From an uncultured Prevotella sp. (GTDB taxonomy: Bacteria; Bacteroidota; Bacteroidia; Bacteroidales; Bacteroidaceae), in contig OMXE01000011.1 in assembly GCA_900314935.1 (NCBI GenBank), positions 41,651 to 105,650 on the forward strand: a stretch of 64,000 bases of DNA, written 5' to 3'. This document shows, piece by piece, positions 42,974 to 51,782 of the stretch. Position numbers and translations under genes: made by a program. Position 1 is the first letter of the stretch; the number at the start of each line of letters is the position of its first letter. A model generated the notes under the pieces. It was given only the letters and a program-made list of their open reading frames with translations, was not told the DNA's origin and made no database searches.

Positions 42974-43513
42974 CTACTTCCCGATCTTTTTCCCTCTAAA
43001 GTAAGCGTCAAAAGTGTCTTGACCGTAGCCTTCGCCGGTGTATTTGAAGGTTGAGGCCATGGCACCTTCCACTTTTTCACCGCAGTAGAATACGGTAAAG
43101 GCATCTTTGGCATAACCACCACCAAGCTCCTTGAACGTGCTGGGCATGGCGTCTATTTTCTTATCACCGAAATAGACGTTAAAGTTTGTCTTGAAATATC
43201 CCCTGCGTGCAGGAGGTTCAATGGGTTCTACTTGGCTGTCCTCACGATGCCGCCAACTGCCGCTGCGCTTCAGACGGAACGTAGAAGGATCCACATTTTC
43301 GAGCACCTGACCATTCAGATACACATTGTAATGGTCTTTGGCGTAGCCGTAGCCAAGATCCTTGAAACTACGTGCATCGGCGTACATCAAAAGTTCATTG
43401 TCGAAATAAACCTTGCCATGATCCACTTCATACTGCTGTGCGTACCCTGTCATGGCAAACCCTATCATTGCAACCAGCAAGAAGGTTTTGTGTAAGAAAG
43501 CAATCTTTTTCAT
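42974..43513 (-). CDS. DKNYY-repeat exported protein
   Basis: 179 residues with a signal peptide (to about AQQ). Two or three repeats of the form VYFxGKKIxxxxxSTFKxLGxGYAKD, in which a residue name, its cover colour and a Tyr-rich strand recur, match the DKNYY family, whose function is unknown. Located downstream of the second TlpA-like gene with its own -7 element. Confidence 0.75.
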   Translation of the reverse strand: MKKIAFLHKTFLLVAMIGFAMTGYAQQYEVDHGKVYFDNELLMYADARSFKDLGYGYAKDHYNVYLNGQVLENVDPSTFRLKRSGSWRHREDSQVEPIEPPARRGYFKTNFNVYFGDKKIDAMPSTFKELGGGYAKDAFTVFYCGEKVEGAMASTFKYTGEGYGQDTFDAYFRGKKIGK

Positions 43514-43540
43514 ATTCTTATTCTTTTACTGTTTATCTGA

Positions 43541-43550
43541 TGCAAAAATA
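43541..43550 (-). promoter_or_regulatory. -7 element of the DKNYY gene
   Basis: TATTTTTGCA on the minus strand, 28 bp before the ATG; CTTG 19 nt further upstream is a weak -33. Confidence 0.55.
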
Positions 43551-43584
43551 GGCTTTTTTGCTTATAGAACAAGTAGGGAAACCC

Positions 43585-45579
43585 CTATTCTTGCATAGAG
43601 GATATCCTATAAAGGGTTTCCTTGAAACTATCCATGTCGTCGGTGTGGAGCCAATGGAGGTCATGGATGTTTCCCTGCTTGTCGATGAGCTTATAAGTGG
43701 GGAAGGCATCAACATGGAGGAACTCTTCCACTGCACGTTGCTGGGCTGTAGGCAGGTTGTAGTGAACACAATTGTCGCCAGTCAGCTTGTACTGCTTGAT
43801 AACGTTCTTCCATGATTTCTCCGGACTGCGGTTGGCCAGATAGAGGTACACGATATCGAATTCCTTCAGCTGCTGCTTCACATAGTCCGACTCAGACAGC
43901 TTCTCCTTGCAGGGTCCGCACCATGTGCCCCAGATATCGAGATAAACAATACGACCTTTATACGGCTCCAAGATCTTTCGCAGGATGGCCTCTCCATCAG
44001 TCAGACCTTCAACATCCGACGAGGGGTGCAGACTGGCAATATCTTCCACTTCTGCCTGCTGAAGGGCGAGAAGTTTGTCGTTTCTTGTCATAATGGCATT
44101 TCTGATGGTCGGTAGTTGTATCTCGCTGAGCACATCCATACAGGTCTGGTTCAGTGGTAAGCGTCTCTCCACGAAGCGACTGCAAAGCAGCTGGCCCTTG
44201 GCAATATCGCGCAGAACAGGGTCTTGATAGACAGAATCGATGACCTTTGCCTTGAGATCTACCATGTCAAAGTAGTCGTTCACTATGTCTTCCACTTCAG
44301 GTCTTTGCATCAATATGTTCAATTCCTCAATGAGCTCCTTGTTTTGTTCCTCTATCTTTTTGGCTTCGTCGGGTGATGCCTTCTTATACTGTTCCATCAT
44401 ATTCTGCCACTTCTTGATGGTGGCCAGATCTTCGGCCGAGGCCTTGAACAGTCCTCGCTCTGACATCTGCAGTAGGGTATTGGCATCGAAGGTTCTGTTT
44501 TGTTGCATCTGCGGATTCTTCTCCTGGGCCATGAGTAAATAATAGTAGAGGAACCATCCGATCTCTCTGGATACCGTGTATGGCTTGACAATGTTTGACC
44601 ACAGGTTATCTTCGATGAAGTCGAGGGTTGTCTGCGGCAGTTTCTTACTGATGGCAAAGAGTCGGCTCTGCAGCAGTTCCTGTGCCATGGTACTGACGTT
44701 GCTCATTCGCTGATAGTCGGCATACTTGCGGGAAAGGGTAGGATTCTCGTTCAAGAGGGAGTCGAGCATGGTTACATTACGCTGATACATGTTCATCCAT
44801 TGGTCGTTATAAGCCTTTATCTGCTCATCGGTCATGCTATGCTCATCGCTTTGTTCATACGCCCTTATGAAGTTGTGGGCAAGCAGTTCGTTCTGCAGAC
44901 GGGCATTATGTCCCATGAACAATCGTTTCTTGTTCTTGTAGTCGAACAGGTAGAAATAGGTCTCACCCGGTTCCAATACGGTATGTAAGTGTGATCTCCT
45001 CCAGTCGGCATAGATCTCCTGACTGTTCTCCACGGGTACTTTGACAATGAAGCGGCCTTCATCGTCGATATCACCTTTGAATTCAACCCCCTCTTTTGTA
45101 TAGATGCTATAGAGATCGATCTCGAACAGCCGTTTCTTGTCGAGCACTTCTTGGGGAAGGTCTTTCAGCCATCCCACAAAAGTCACGGTATCTCCCTCAC
45201 GGTACCCGTTATCCTTAAAGGTACTCCAATCCTTTGTCGGATAGTCGGGCAGCGTTTCGGAGGTGATGAGAGAATATACTTGTTTCTTTCCACCACCGAT
45301 GGTCATCTGTCGCTTCCCGTCTTTCTGCTTTCCTACCGCTACTTTCAATGTCTTGTCGGGATTGACCAGCGTCACCTCGAACTTATCGTTCATTCGCTTG
45401 AGGTTGCCATATTCCCAGAACCGACAGTCGTATATGGCATACTTCTCCGTGAATCCAATGTCCCAGTCGCCTGTCTGTTCGTTGCGCCACATGGTTCCTG
45501 CGAGGATTCCGATTTTGTTCTGTGCCAGTCCTGTTATCGAGACAATGGCGAGCAGGGCGGTGATGATAGTTTTCTTCAT
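43585..45579 (-). CDS. Large TlpA-like thioredoxin-fold protein with WCGPC
   Basis: 664 residues with a signal peptide (about 1-19). Residues ~20-540 include a beta-rich DUF4369-like or pre-thioredoxin region and a helical section. The C-terminal ~115 residues are a TlpA/ResA thioredoxin domain with WGTWCGPCK (Cys554, Cys557). It should act as a periplasmic thiol-disulfide oxidoreductase. It follows the BspA-like gene after 12 bp, so it is probably co-transcribed and may serve an exported partner. Confidence 0.78.
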   Translation of the reverse strand: MKKTIITALLAIVSITGLAQNKIGILAGTMWRNEQTGDWDIGFTEKYAIYDCRFWEYGNLKRMNDKFEVTLVNPDKTLKVAVGKQKDGKRQMTIGGGKKQVYSLITSETLPDYPTKDWSTFKDNGYREGDTVTFVGWLKDLPQEVLDKKRLFEIDLYSIYTKEGVEFKGDIDDEGRFIVKVPVENSQEIYADWRRSHLHTVLEPGETYFYLFDYKNKKRLFMGHNARLQNELLAHNFIRAYEQSDEHSMTDEQIKAYNDQWMNMYQRNVTMLDSLLNENPTLSRKYADYQRMSNVSTMAQELLQSRLFAISKKLPQTTLDFIEDNLWSNIVKPYTVSREIGWFLYYYLLMAQEKNPQMQQNRTFDANTLLQMSERGLFKASAEDLATIKKWQNMMEQYKKASPDEAKKIEEQNKELIEELNILMQRPEVEDIVNDYFDMVDLKAKVIDSVYQDPVLRDIAKGQLLCSRFVERRLPLNQTCMDVLSEIQLPTIRNAIMTRNDKLLALQQAEVEDIASLHPSSDVEGLTDGEAILRKILEPYKGRIVYLDIWGTWCGPCKEKLSESDYVKQQLKEFDIVYLYLANRSPEKSWKNVIKQYKLTGDNCVHYNLPTAQQRAVEEFLHVDAFPTYKLIDKQGNIHDLHWLHTDDMDSFKETLYRISSMQE

Positions 45580-45591
45580 TGTTGTTTGTTT

Positions 45592-48261
45592 TTATTTCTT
45601 GAACACTTTAACTACTTGGCCATCCTTCTTCTTGACGATGTTGATGCCAAGCTGAAGGCAACCAATGTGATGACCATTTGTATCGAAGATGATAGCGTCA
45701 CCCGGATCAGTCATGACCATAGAGATGTCAGTGGGTGTGATATCATCGACGATTTTATAGAAATCCTTCCAATAAGGTGATGAACTGTAAGCATCCTTAC
45801 TGCCAGACGGCACATGTAAGGTAATGTGCTGCTTCAATTCCATATCAAATGTTTTGTTACCAATAACAAGAGGTGTTGTATGATAGACGTAGAGATCGGC
45901 CATTGCCGTACAATAAATAATAAAACAATCACCTATGCTTGTCACACTCTCGGGTATGGCAATGGATGTCAGACTCTCACACCCTTCGAAACAATGCGGT
46001 TCAATCGTGAGAACACCATCAGGGATGATAACAGACTCTAATCCCGTGCATTCCTCGAAGGCTGCATTGCCGATGACGGTTGTGCCTGGTTTGAACTCCA
46101 CTGATTTCAGATTGGGGCAATGGGCGAAGGCGTACATGTCGAACTGGCCAATGGTACCAAGGAAGTTGACCTGCGACAGATTTGTGCAGTGGTTGAAAGC
46201 ATAATCACCAAGACCAACTCCATCGCCAAGGGTCACCGTTTCCAACTGATAACAATCATTGAAGGCTTCCACTCCCATTGTAGTCATAGTACCTGGTATG
46301 GTGACAGACTTGAGGCCAGAGAAATTGGAAAAAGCCCAGTTCCCTAATTCCGTGATCTCGTCAGGAATCGTCAAGTCGGTAATCTCTTCATTGTTTACAT
46401 ATAGATGCCCGGCAAAGATTAGCGGATTGGCCTCCTTATCGTAGAAACTGATTCTGCACCATGTAGCCACGTCGGGAACATGAACAGCGGTCAGACCATA
46501 GCAATTCTCAAAAGCAGACATGCCGACAGAGGTGACGTTCTTGCCAATAACGATAGACTTCAGTGACCGGCAAAGGTAAAAGGCATACTGCTCGATGGTC
46601 GTCACTTTATCGGGCAGACTGATGGACTCCAAACCTGATTCCACAAAGGCACGATCTCCAATCGTCTCCAAACTTTCAGGCAGGTCAAGGGTTACTAACT
46701 GTTCGCATCTTCCAAACGCACTACAACCAATGGTCTTCAGGTTCGAAGGCAGCTGTACGGTTTTCAGACTATTGCAACTTTCGAAAGTCCCATCGCCTGT
46801 CGATGTCAGACCATTGCCTAACTTCACCGATGTCAGGGTTGGACAATCAGCGAAAGCCAGATTGCCAAGCTCTGTCACACTATTGGGAATGGTTAGCTCC
46901 TTGATGTTACATCCCATGAAAGCATATTGTTCGATATTCTCCGTTCCTTCATGGAGTGTGACAGAGGTGATGTTTTCACAACCCGAGAAGGCATTGCCGC
47001 CAATGGTCTTCACACTGCCTGGAATCACAACCGATGTGAATCCTTTGCCGTTACTGAACACCTTGGGCTTGATGACCGTTGTACCCTCAGGAATAACCAT
47101 ATCCGTGATTTCGTTGTCACCCAGATAGAGATGCCCTGTCAATGACAAGGGGTTTGCTTCAAAGTCTTCGAAGGTGATGCCGCACCAGGCTGACAGATCA
47201 GATATACGGAGGGTGTTCAATTCGTGCCAAGAGAAAAAAGCATCCTGCCCCACAAACTTGACACCACTGCCCATGGTAACTGTCTCAAAGTCACAATAGG
47301 CGAAGGCCTGAGCACCAATATTCGTTACATGATTGCCGATAACAAGCGTCTTGGCTTGATCACATCCAAAGAAAGCGTTATTGCCAATCGTCTTTACGCC
47401 ATCACCGATATGAATAGACTTGATATAATCACATTCGCCAAAAGCCTGATCGCCGATGGTCGTCTCACCATTTCCGGGAATCGTGATGGAGGTGATTCCG
47501 CACTCCTCGAACGCCCGATCTCCAATCGTTTTTACACTTTGGGGAATGTTAATCGACCGAAGGCTCTCGCAAGAACTAAAAGCCATATAGCCGATAGTTG
47601 AAAGATGCTCAGGCAATGTGATCGATTTGAGTGCAGTACATCCCCCAAAAGCATCATCACTGATAGCTGTAACCCTATCTGACAGATGAACGGTCTCTAA
47701 AGACTCCAAAGCAAAAAACAATGATACAACTGTCTCGCAATCAAAAGACACCTCTTTTATTAGATAGCAATCATCGAAGATATCATTATCATAGGAAGGA
47801 CTACACAGCATCTTTACAGAGGTCAGGCTACTGCAAGTATGAAAAGCGGCTTTTCCTATATGGGTGATTCCCTCAGGAAGTGTGATAGAGGTAAGGGAGC
47901 TACATTCCCAAAAGGCACAACCGCCAATAGATTTCACCGTCTTGGGGATGGTCACGGAGGTCACTTTATCGTTGGAACGGAAAGCATCATCACCTATTGA
48001 GGTAACCTTATAGGTCTTGCCCCCATAAACGACAGTCTCTGGGATCACAATATCTCCTACATACTCGTCATTGAATTCGTCTATATATTTCCCTCTAAAG
48101 GTGACAGATAACTCCGTCTTATCATCATTGCCCCAATTATAATAGATAAGGACATTATCGGCATTGGGTACTTGAATGTTGTCGGCAGACACTTTCATAC
48201 CGAACATGAACAAGAGAATGATAAGTGTCATCATTGTCTTGTTGATTTGTTTCTCTTTCAT
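45592..48261 (-). CDS. BspA-like leucine-rich repeat surface protein
   Basis: 889 residues with a signal peptide (to about VSA). More than twenty LRR_5 units of the form LxSVTIPxSVxxIGxxAFxxC fill most of the protein. The tail (DTNGHHIGCLQLGINIVKKK ending VVKVFKK) resembles a common C-terminal anchoring or sorting segment of Prevotella exported proteins. BspA-type proteins bind host or matrix molecules; the ligand here is unknown. Gap of 54 bp to the upstream barrel gene without a clear promoter. Confidence 0.85.
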   Translation of the reverse strand: MKEKQINKTMMTLIILLFMFGMKVSADNIQVPNADNVLIYYNWGNDDKTELSVTFRGKYIDEFNDEYVGDIVIPETVVYGGKTYKVTSIGDDAFRSNDKVTSVTIPKTVKSIGGCAFWECSSLTSITLPEGITHIGKAAFHTCSSLTSVKMLCSPSYDNDIFDDCYLIKEVSFDCETVVSLFFALESLETVHLSDRVTAISDDAFGGCTALKSITLPEHLSTIGYMAFSSCESLRSINIPQSVKTIGDRAFEECGITSITIPGNGETTIGDQAFGECDYIKSIHIGDGVKTIGNNAFFGCDQAKTLVIGNHVTNIGAQAFAYCDFETVTMGSGVKFVGQDAFFSWHELNTLRISDLSAWCGITFEDFEANPLSLTGHLYLGDNEITDMVIPEGTTVIKPKVFSNGKGFTSVVIPGSVKTIGGNAFSGCENITSVTLHEGTENIEQYAFMGCNIKELTIPNSVTELGNLAFADCPTLTSVKLGNGLTSTGDGTFESCNSLKTVQLPSNLKTIGCSAFGRCEQLVTLDLPESLETIGDRAFVESGLESISLPDKVTTIEQYAFYLCRSLKSIVIGKNVTSVGMSAFENCYGLTAVHVPDVATWCRISFYDKEANPLIFAGHLYVNNEEITDLTIPDEITELGNWAFSNFSGLKSVTIPGTMTTMGVEAFNDCYQLETVTLGDGVGLGDYAFNHCTNLSQVNFLGTIGQFDMYAFAHCPNLKSVEFKPGTTVIGNAAFEECTGLESVIIPDGVLTIEPHCFEGCESLTSIAIPESVTSIGDCFIIYCTAMADLYVYHTTPLVIGNKTFDMELKQHITLHVPSGSKDAYSSSPYWKDFYKIVDDITPTDISMVMTDPGDAIIFDTNGHHIGCLQLGINIVKKKDGQVVKVFKK

Positions 48262-48315
48262 CTTAATCGTTTGACGTAATAATTATTATACTTTTTACAA
48301 ACTCAATTCCGCGGA

Positions 48316-50595
48316 TTATTCTCCACTACCGCCCGTGTTGCTTCCTCCGCCTTTCACGTCATCGTTGCTGATGGTGCGCTCGGCTTTCCTTACACTGGCT
48401 TTCAGCTCGCCTATGCGATAACTGATGCTGAGGCTAAAGCGCTGAACAACGCTTTTCGTCCAGTTGTCTGAACGGAAATAGAGGTCTTCCATGGAAGATT
48501 TATAGTTCTTATATTTCTTCAGGAAGTTCGTGGCAGAGAGTGTCAGGTTCAGACGCTTATCCAGCCATGACTTTTGGATACCCATGGAGTAGCTGCTATA
48601 ACTGCTGCTCCTTCCTTGCAAGGTTATGCTAGGCGTAAATGTATAGAAATTAAATGACAGTTGCCAATCCTTAGGCAGTGTCTGCTGGGCACCACCATAT
48701 GCATAGAAGTCCCATCCGTGGTTTCTCAGCGTTCCGCCATCGTTCATATCCATATATGAAAGACGGTTGTTCATATAAATGCGGGTATTCTTCGTGGCAT
48801 TCCAGTTTACGTAGGCGGTCAGGTAGGTTCCTTGAACATGACCGATGTTCTCGTAGGTGGTATAAAGCACCTCCTTACCTGTTGGATTCTTCAGTCCTGG
48901 AATCTGGGTATCAGGTATCAGCTTGGTTACACTCTCTATACTGTTTCTTGTAAAACCATGCGAAAGGGCGAGATTGATGTTGAACTTTGGTGTGAAACTA
49001 CTGTATCTCAGACTGAACGTATGATTCTTCTCACTTTCGAGGAATGAGTTTCCCTGCTGGATGTTGGTGGGAGTAGTGTCGTCGATATATGGATTGAGAT
49101 ACCAGATGCCAGGACGATAGATGCGCATATCATAACCTAAGCGCAGATTGGATGTCTGTGCCAGTTTATAGCCAATGCTGGCAGAAGGAACGAAATCATT
49201 GAAGTGTTTTGTGAAATCATCACCACGTCCCAGTTTGTATTCCACATCCTGCAAGGTATGTTCGTAGCGCAACCCCAAGCGAGCAGATAGCTTGTCCAGT
49301 TTCAGACCGTAGCCCAGATACGCTGCAAAGATGTCGTTACGGTGCTTATAGTGCGAAGAGTGCTCTTGATCGTACGTGTATTCACTGGAATTAACGGCCG
49401 GCTGTTCGTAGCGGTCATCTTCCGATCTGTTGTTGCGCAGAATATATTTCACACCCGTTTCCAGTGTATGTATCTTTCTGAAGGGGGTTGTATAGTCAGC
49501 TTGGAAGGTGTGCTCTGTGGTGTTCTGATCGCCATCGTTATGCTGATTCTTCAGTCGTTGCAGAAAGTTTTCCCATCCGTCAACAGCCTGCATGTCAGTA
49601 TAATTGGTATATGCGTCCGTTTTATCGGGCTCAGTAGCGATCCTATACGACAATGTGAACAGGCGCTCTGGTAAAGAGAAACTACGCTGATAGTCAACGC
49701 TACCATAAACAGCACTGTAATTGTTCTTTGAGGTGCCAACGGTATGATAGCTATAGAGTTTGCTTTGTGTAAGTGGCGAGGTGGCAGCTACACTTCTTTC
49801 GCTATTGCTTTTGCTTCTACCTCCCCAGAGGTCGAATGATGCGGAAACAAGTCGCAATGTGTCTATCTCGTAGCTGGCTTCGATAGTTCCGTATTGGAAT
49901 TTGCTGTTAACCTTTGACCATCCTTCGTTATCAATATCTGATGACGATTCGCTGAGATTGCCAATCGTCTTCCGACTACCGCCAGAATAACTGCGAGGCG
50001 AATCTGTGTACTGATAATTGTAATTAGCACTCATGGTCAGCTTACCACTCTTCACAGTAGCATAGGTACTACCAGCGGCTCCGCGGTTGCTTACGCTTCC
50101 GCTGAAGGTGGCTGTATAGCCTTCGATACCCTGGTTGTGTGTGATGATGTTCAAGATACCACCCACACCCTCTGCATCATACTTAGGACCCGGGTTAGTG
50201 ATTACCTCGATCTTCTTGATGCTGGTGGCGGGCATGCTTTTAAGAACTTCCTTGGGATTATTAGACATCATCTGGTTGGGCTTGTTGTTCACATAGACCT
50301 TGAACGAACTGGAGCCGTTGACCTGGATGTTGTCCTCACCATCTACTGTTACCATCGGTATCTTGCGAAGCATCTCGAGAATGGTGTTCGACTTCGAGTC
50401 GGGGTCGCTCTCAATGTCGTAGGTTAGCTTGTCGATATCCGACTTTACGAGCGATTTCTGTTGCACCACAACAACATCCTGTAATTCCAACGACTTGTAG
50501 ATGCTGTCAGCACGAAGCGAGTCGGCTCTGGTCTGAGCTTGCGTTGTGATGACTGATAAACTGAAAACAATCAATGTAAATACTACTTTTTTCAT
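48316..50595 (-). CDS. TonB-plug outer membrane barrel protein (OMP_b-brl_3 type)
   Basis: 759 residues with a signal peptide (to TQA). A plug domain (ILEMLRKIPMVTVDGEDNIQVNGSSSFKVYVNNKPNQMM, VITNPGPKYDAEGVGGILNI) is followed by a long beta barrel. It lacks the usual N-terminal carboxypeptidase-like domain and SusC signature, so it is not a classical SusC. A TonB box is not obvious. It overlaps the TPR gene by 4 bp (ATGA). Confidence 0.8.
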   Translation of the reverse strand: MKKVVFTLIVFSLSVITTQAQTRADSLRADSIYKSLELQDVVVVQQKSLVKSDIDKLTYDIESDPDSKSNTILEMLRKIPMVTVDGEDNIQVNGSSSFKVYVNNKPNQMMSNNPKEVLKSMPATSIKKIEVITNPGPKYDAEGVGGILNIITHNQGIEGYTATFSGSVSNRGAAGSTYATVKSGKLTMSANYNYQYTDSPRSYSGGSRKTIGNLSESSSDIDNEGWSKVNSKFQYGTIEASYEIDTLRLVSASFDLWGGRSKSNSERSVAATSPLTQSKLYSYHTVGTSKNNYSAVYGSVDYQRSFSLPERLFTLSYRIATEPDKTDAYTNYTDMQAVDGWENFLQRLKNQHNDGDQNTTEHTFQADYTTPFRKIHTLETGVKYILRNNRSEDDRYEQPAVNSSEYTYDQEHSSHYKHRNDIFAAYLGYGLKLDKLSARLGLRYEHTLQDVEYKLGRGDDFTKHFNDFVPSASIGYKLAQTSNLRLGYDMRIYRPGIWYLNPYIDDTTPTNIQQGNSFLESEKNHTFSLRYSSFTPKFNINLALSHGFTRNSIESVTKLIPDTQIPGLKNPTGKEVLYTTYENIGHVQGTYLTAYVNWNATKNTRIYMNNRLSYMDMNDGGTLRNHGWDFYAYGGAQQTLPKDWQLSFNFYTFTPSITLQGRSSSYSSYSMGIQKSWLDKRLNLTLSATNFLKKYKNYKSSMEDLYFRSDNWTKSVVQRFSLSISYRIGELKASVRKAERTISNDDVKGGGSNTGGSGE

Positions 50596-51689
50596 CTTTT
50601 TTTCTGATTGATGGTTTTATAGTACTGCAGTACCTCCTCGGATGCAGTGATCATATTAGAGAGTTGTTCATTGGGACTTTCTTCCTGTCGGGCAAGGGTA
50701 AGGAATTGTTGATAATAGTCTTTTGCCTGCTCATAGTCTTTCAACAGATAGGCGTAGGCATTGGCTATATTATAATAGGTGGCTATAGAGCCAGGATTGT
50801 AGGTAAGGTGTTCCTTCCACGCAGCCACGGCCTCGGGGTAATGTTGCGTCAGGTAGTAGCCTTCACCTTGTGAGAGGGTAATGGCCTTCATCACTGCTGG
50901 GTCGGGTTGCATCAACTCTTTGGCCAGCTTGAGGTACAAAAGACCTTCCTCGTAACGTTGGGTATCAACACATACCACCCCTAAACGGTAGGCGCAGCCG
51001 TAGTGCTGCATTTGCTTAAGATAAAGAGCAGCACGCAGTTGTTCATAAGCACACTCATTTTCTTTTAACTGCGCATGGCACATGCCTGCCGAGTAGAGGG
51101 TGTTAAAGGTAGAGTCGCCTTGCTGCAGCAACCGTTCGTACACTTTTGCTGCTGCAGAGAAATCCCTGTTCAGAAAGTAGGCATCAGCCAAAGCCCGGTT
51201 TACAAGGATATTCGTAGAATCCACTTCCTGATTAAACATCAAGGCGCAGACGATTCCGTTCTGCGGCTGATCTTTCAGAGCAAAGGCGTTAGTTAGTGAT
51301 GCCACCATCTCGCCGTCATCGGGGTAGTGTGAAAGATAGCATTGCGCCCAATAGATGAAGGAACTGGTGTTATCCTGTTTATGATAGCTGTAAGCAAGCT
51401 GGCGGAAGGCTTCATGAGTAAGACTATCCTCATCCAGGTTCTTCAGTAGCTCGGCACATTGATGATAGTTGGCACGCTTGTAGTAGCAGTTGGCGAGCTT
51501 CTGACGCGTAGTACAGTTGTCACTGAGTGCATAAGCCTGTTGGTAGTACTTCAGCGCCTGGTAGGTACTATACTGCTCCATACAACTGTCACCTTGCTGC
51601 AAGAGTAGTTGTAGCGGTTCAACTTCGATCTGTGCCAATCCTGTCAGGGCAACAAGGACGAGCATCGTGGTAGTAAATAGTTTCTTCAT
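50592..51689 (-). CDS. Periplasmic TPR-repeat protein
   Basis: 365 residues with a signal peptide (to GLA). At least seven tetratricopeptide repeats (YQALKYYQQAYALS, YYKRANYHQCAELLKNL, AAKVYERLLQQGDS, YYNIANAYAYLLKDYEQAKDYYQQFL). TPR domains mediate protein-protein contacts; translational coupling to the plug-barrel gene suggests it assists that protein. Confidence 0.8.
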   Translation of the reverse strand: MKKLFTTTMLVLVALTGLAQIEVEPLQLLLQQGDSCMEQYSTYQALKYYQQAYALSDNCTTRQKLANCYYKRANYHQCAELLKNLDEDSLTHEAFRQLAYSYHKQDNTSSFIYWAQCYLSHYPDDGEMVASLTNAFALKDQPQNGIVCALMFNQEVDSTNILVNRALADAYFLNRDFSAAAKVYERLLQQGDSTFNTLYSAGMCHAQLKENECAYEQLRAALYLKQMQHYGCAYRLGVVCVDTQRYEEGLLYLKLAKELMQPDPAVMKAITLSQGEGYYLTQHYPEAVAAWKEHLTYNPGSIATYYNIANAYAYLLKDYEQAKDYYQQFLTLARQEESPNEQLSNMITASEEVLQYYKTINQKKR

Positions 51690-51718
51690 GCTTTACAATC
51701 CATATTTGATTGATTGCG

Positions 51719-51749
51719 CAAAGGTATTAAAAAAACCGTTTTTCCGCAA
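51719..51749 (-). promoter_or_regulatory. Promoter of the TPR/barrel genes
   Basis: Minus strand: CTTG (51747-51750), about 20 nt, TACCTTTG (51719-51726). It divides the sigma-led block into at least two transcripts. Confidence 0.55.
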
Positions 51750-51782
51750 GAAAACTATTACATTGTTTTACACATCTCATCA

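Noticed and set aside
48316-50595. SusC-type polysaccharide transporter
   Set aside because: No carboxypeptidase-like N-terminal domain, no SusD neighbour and no glycan enzymes in the block.
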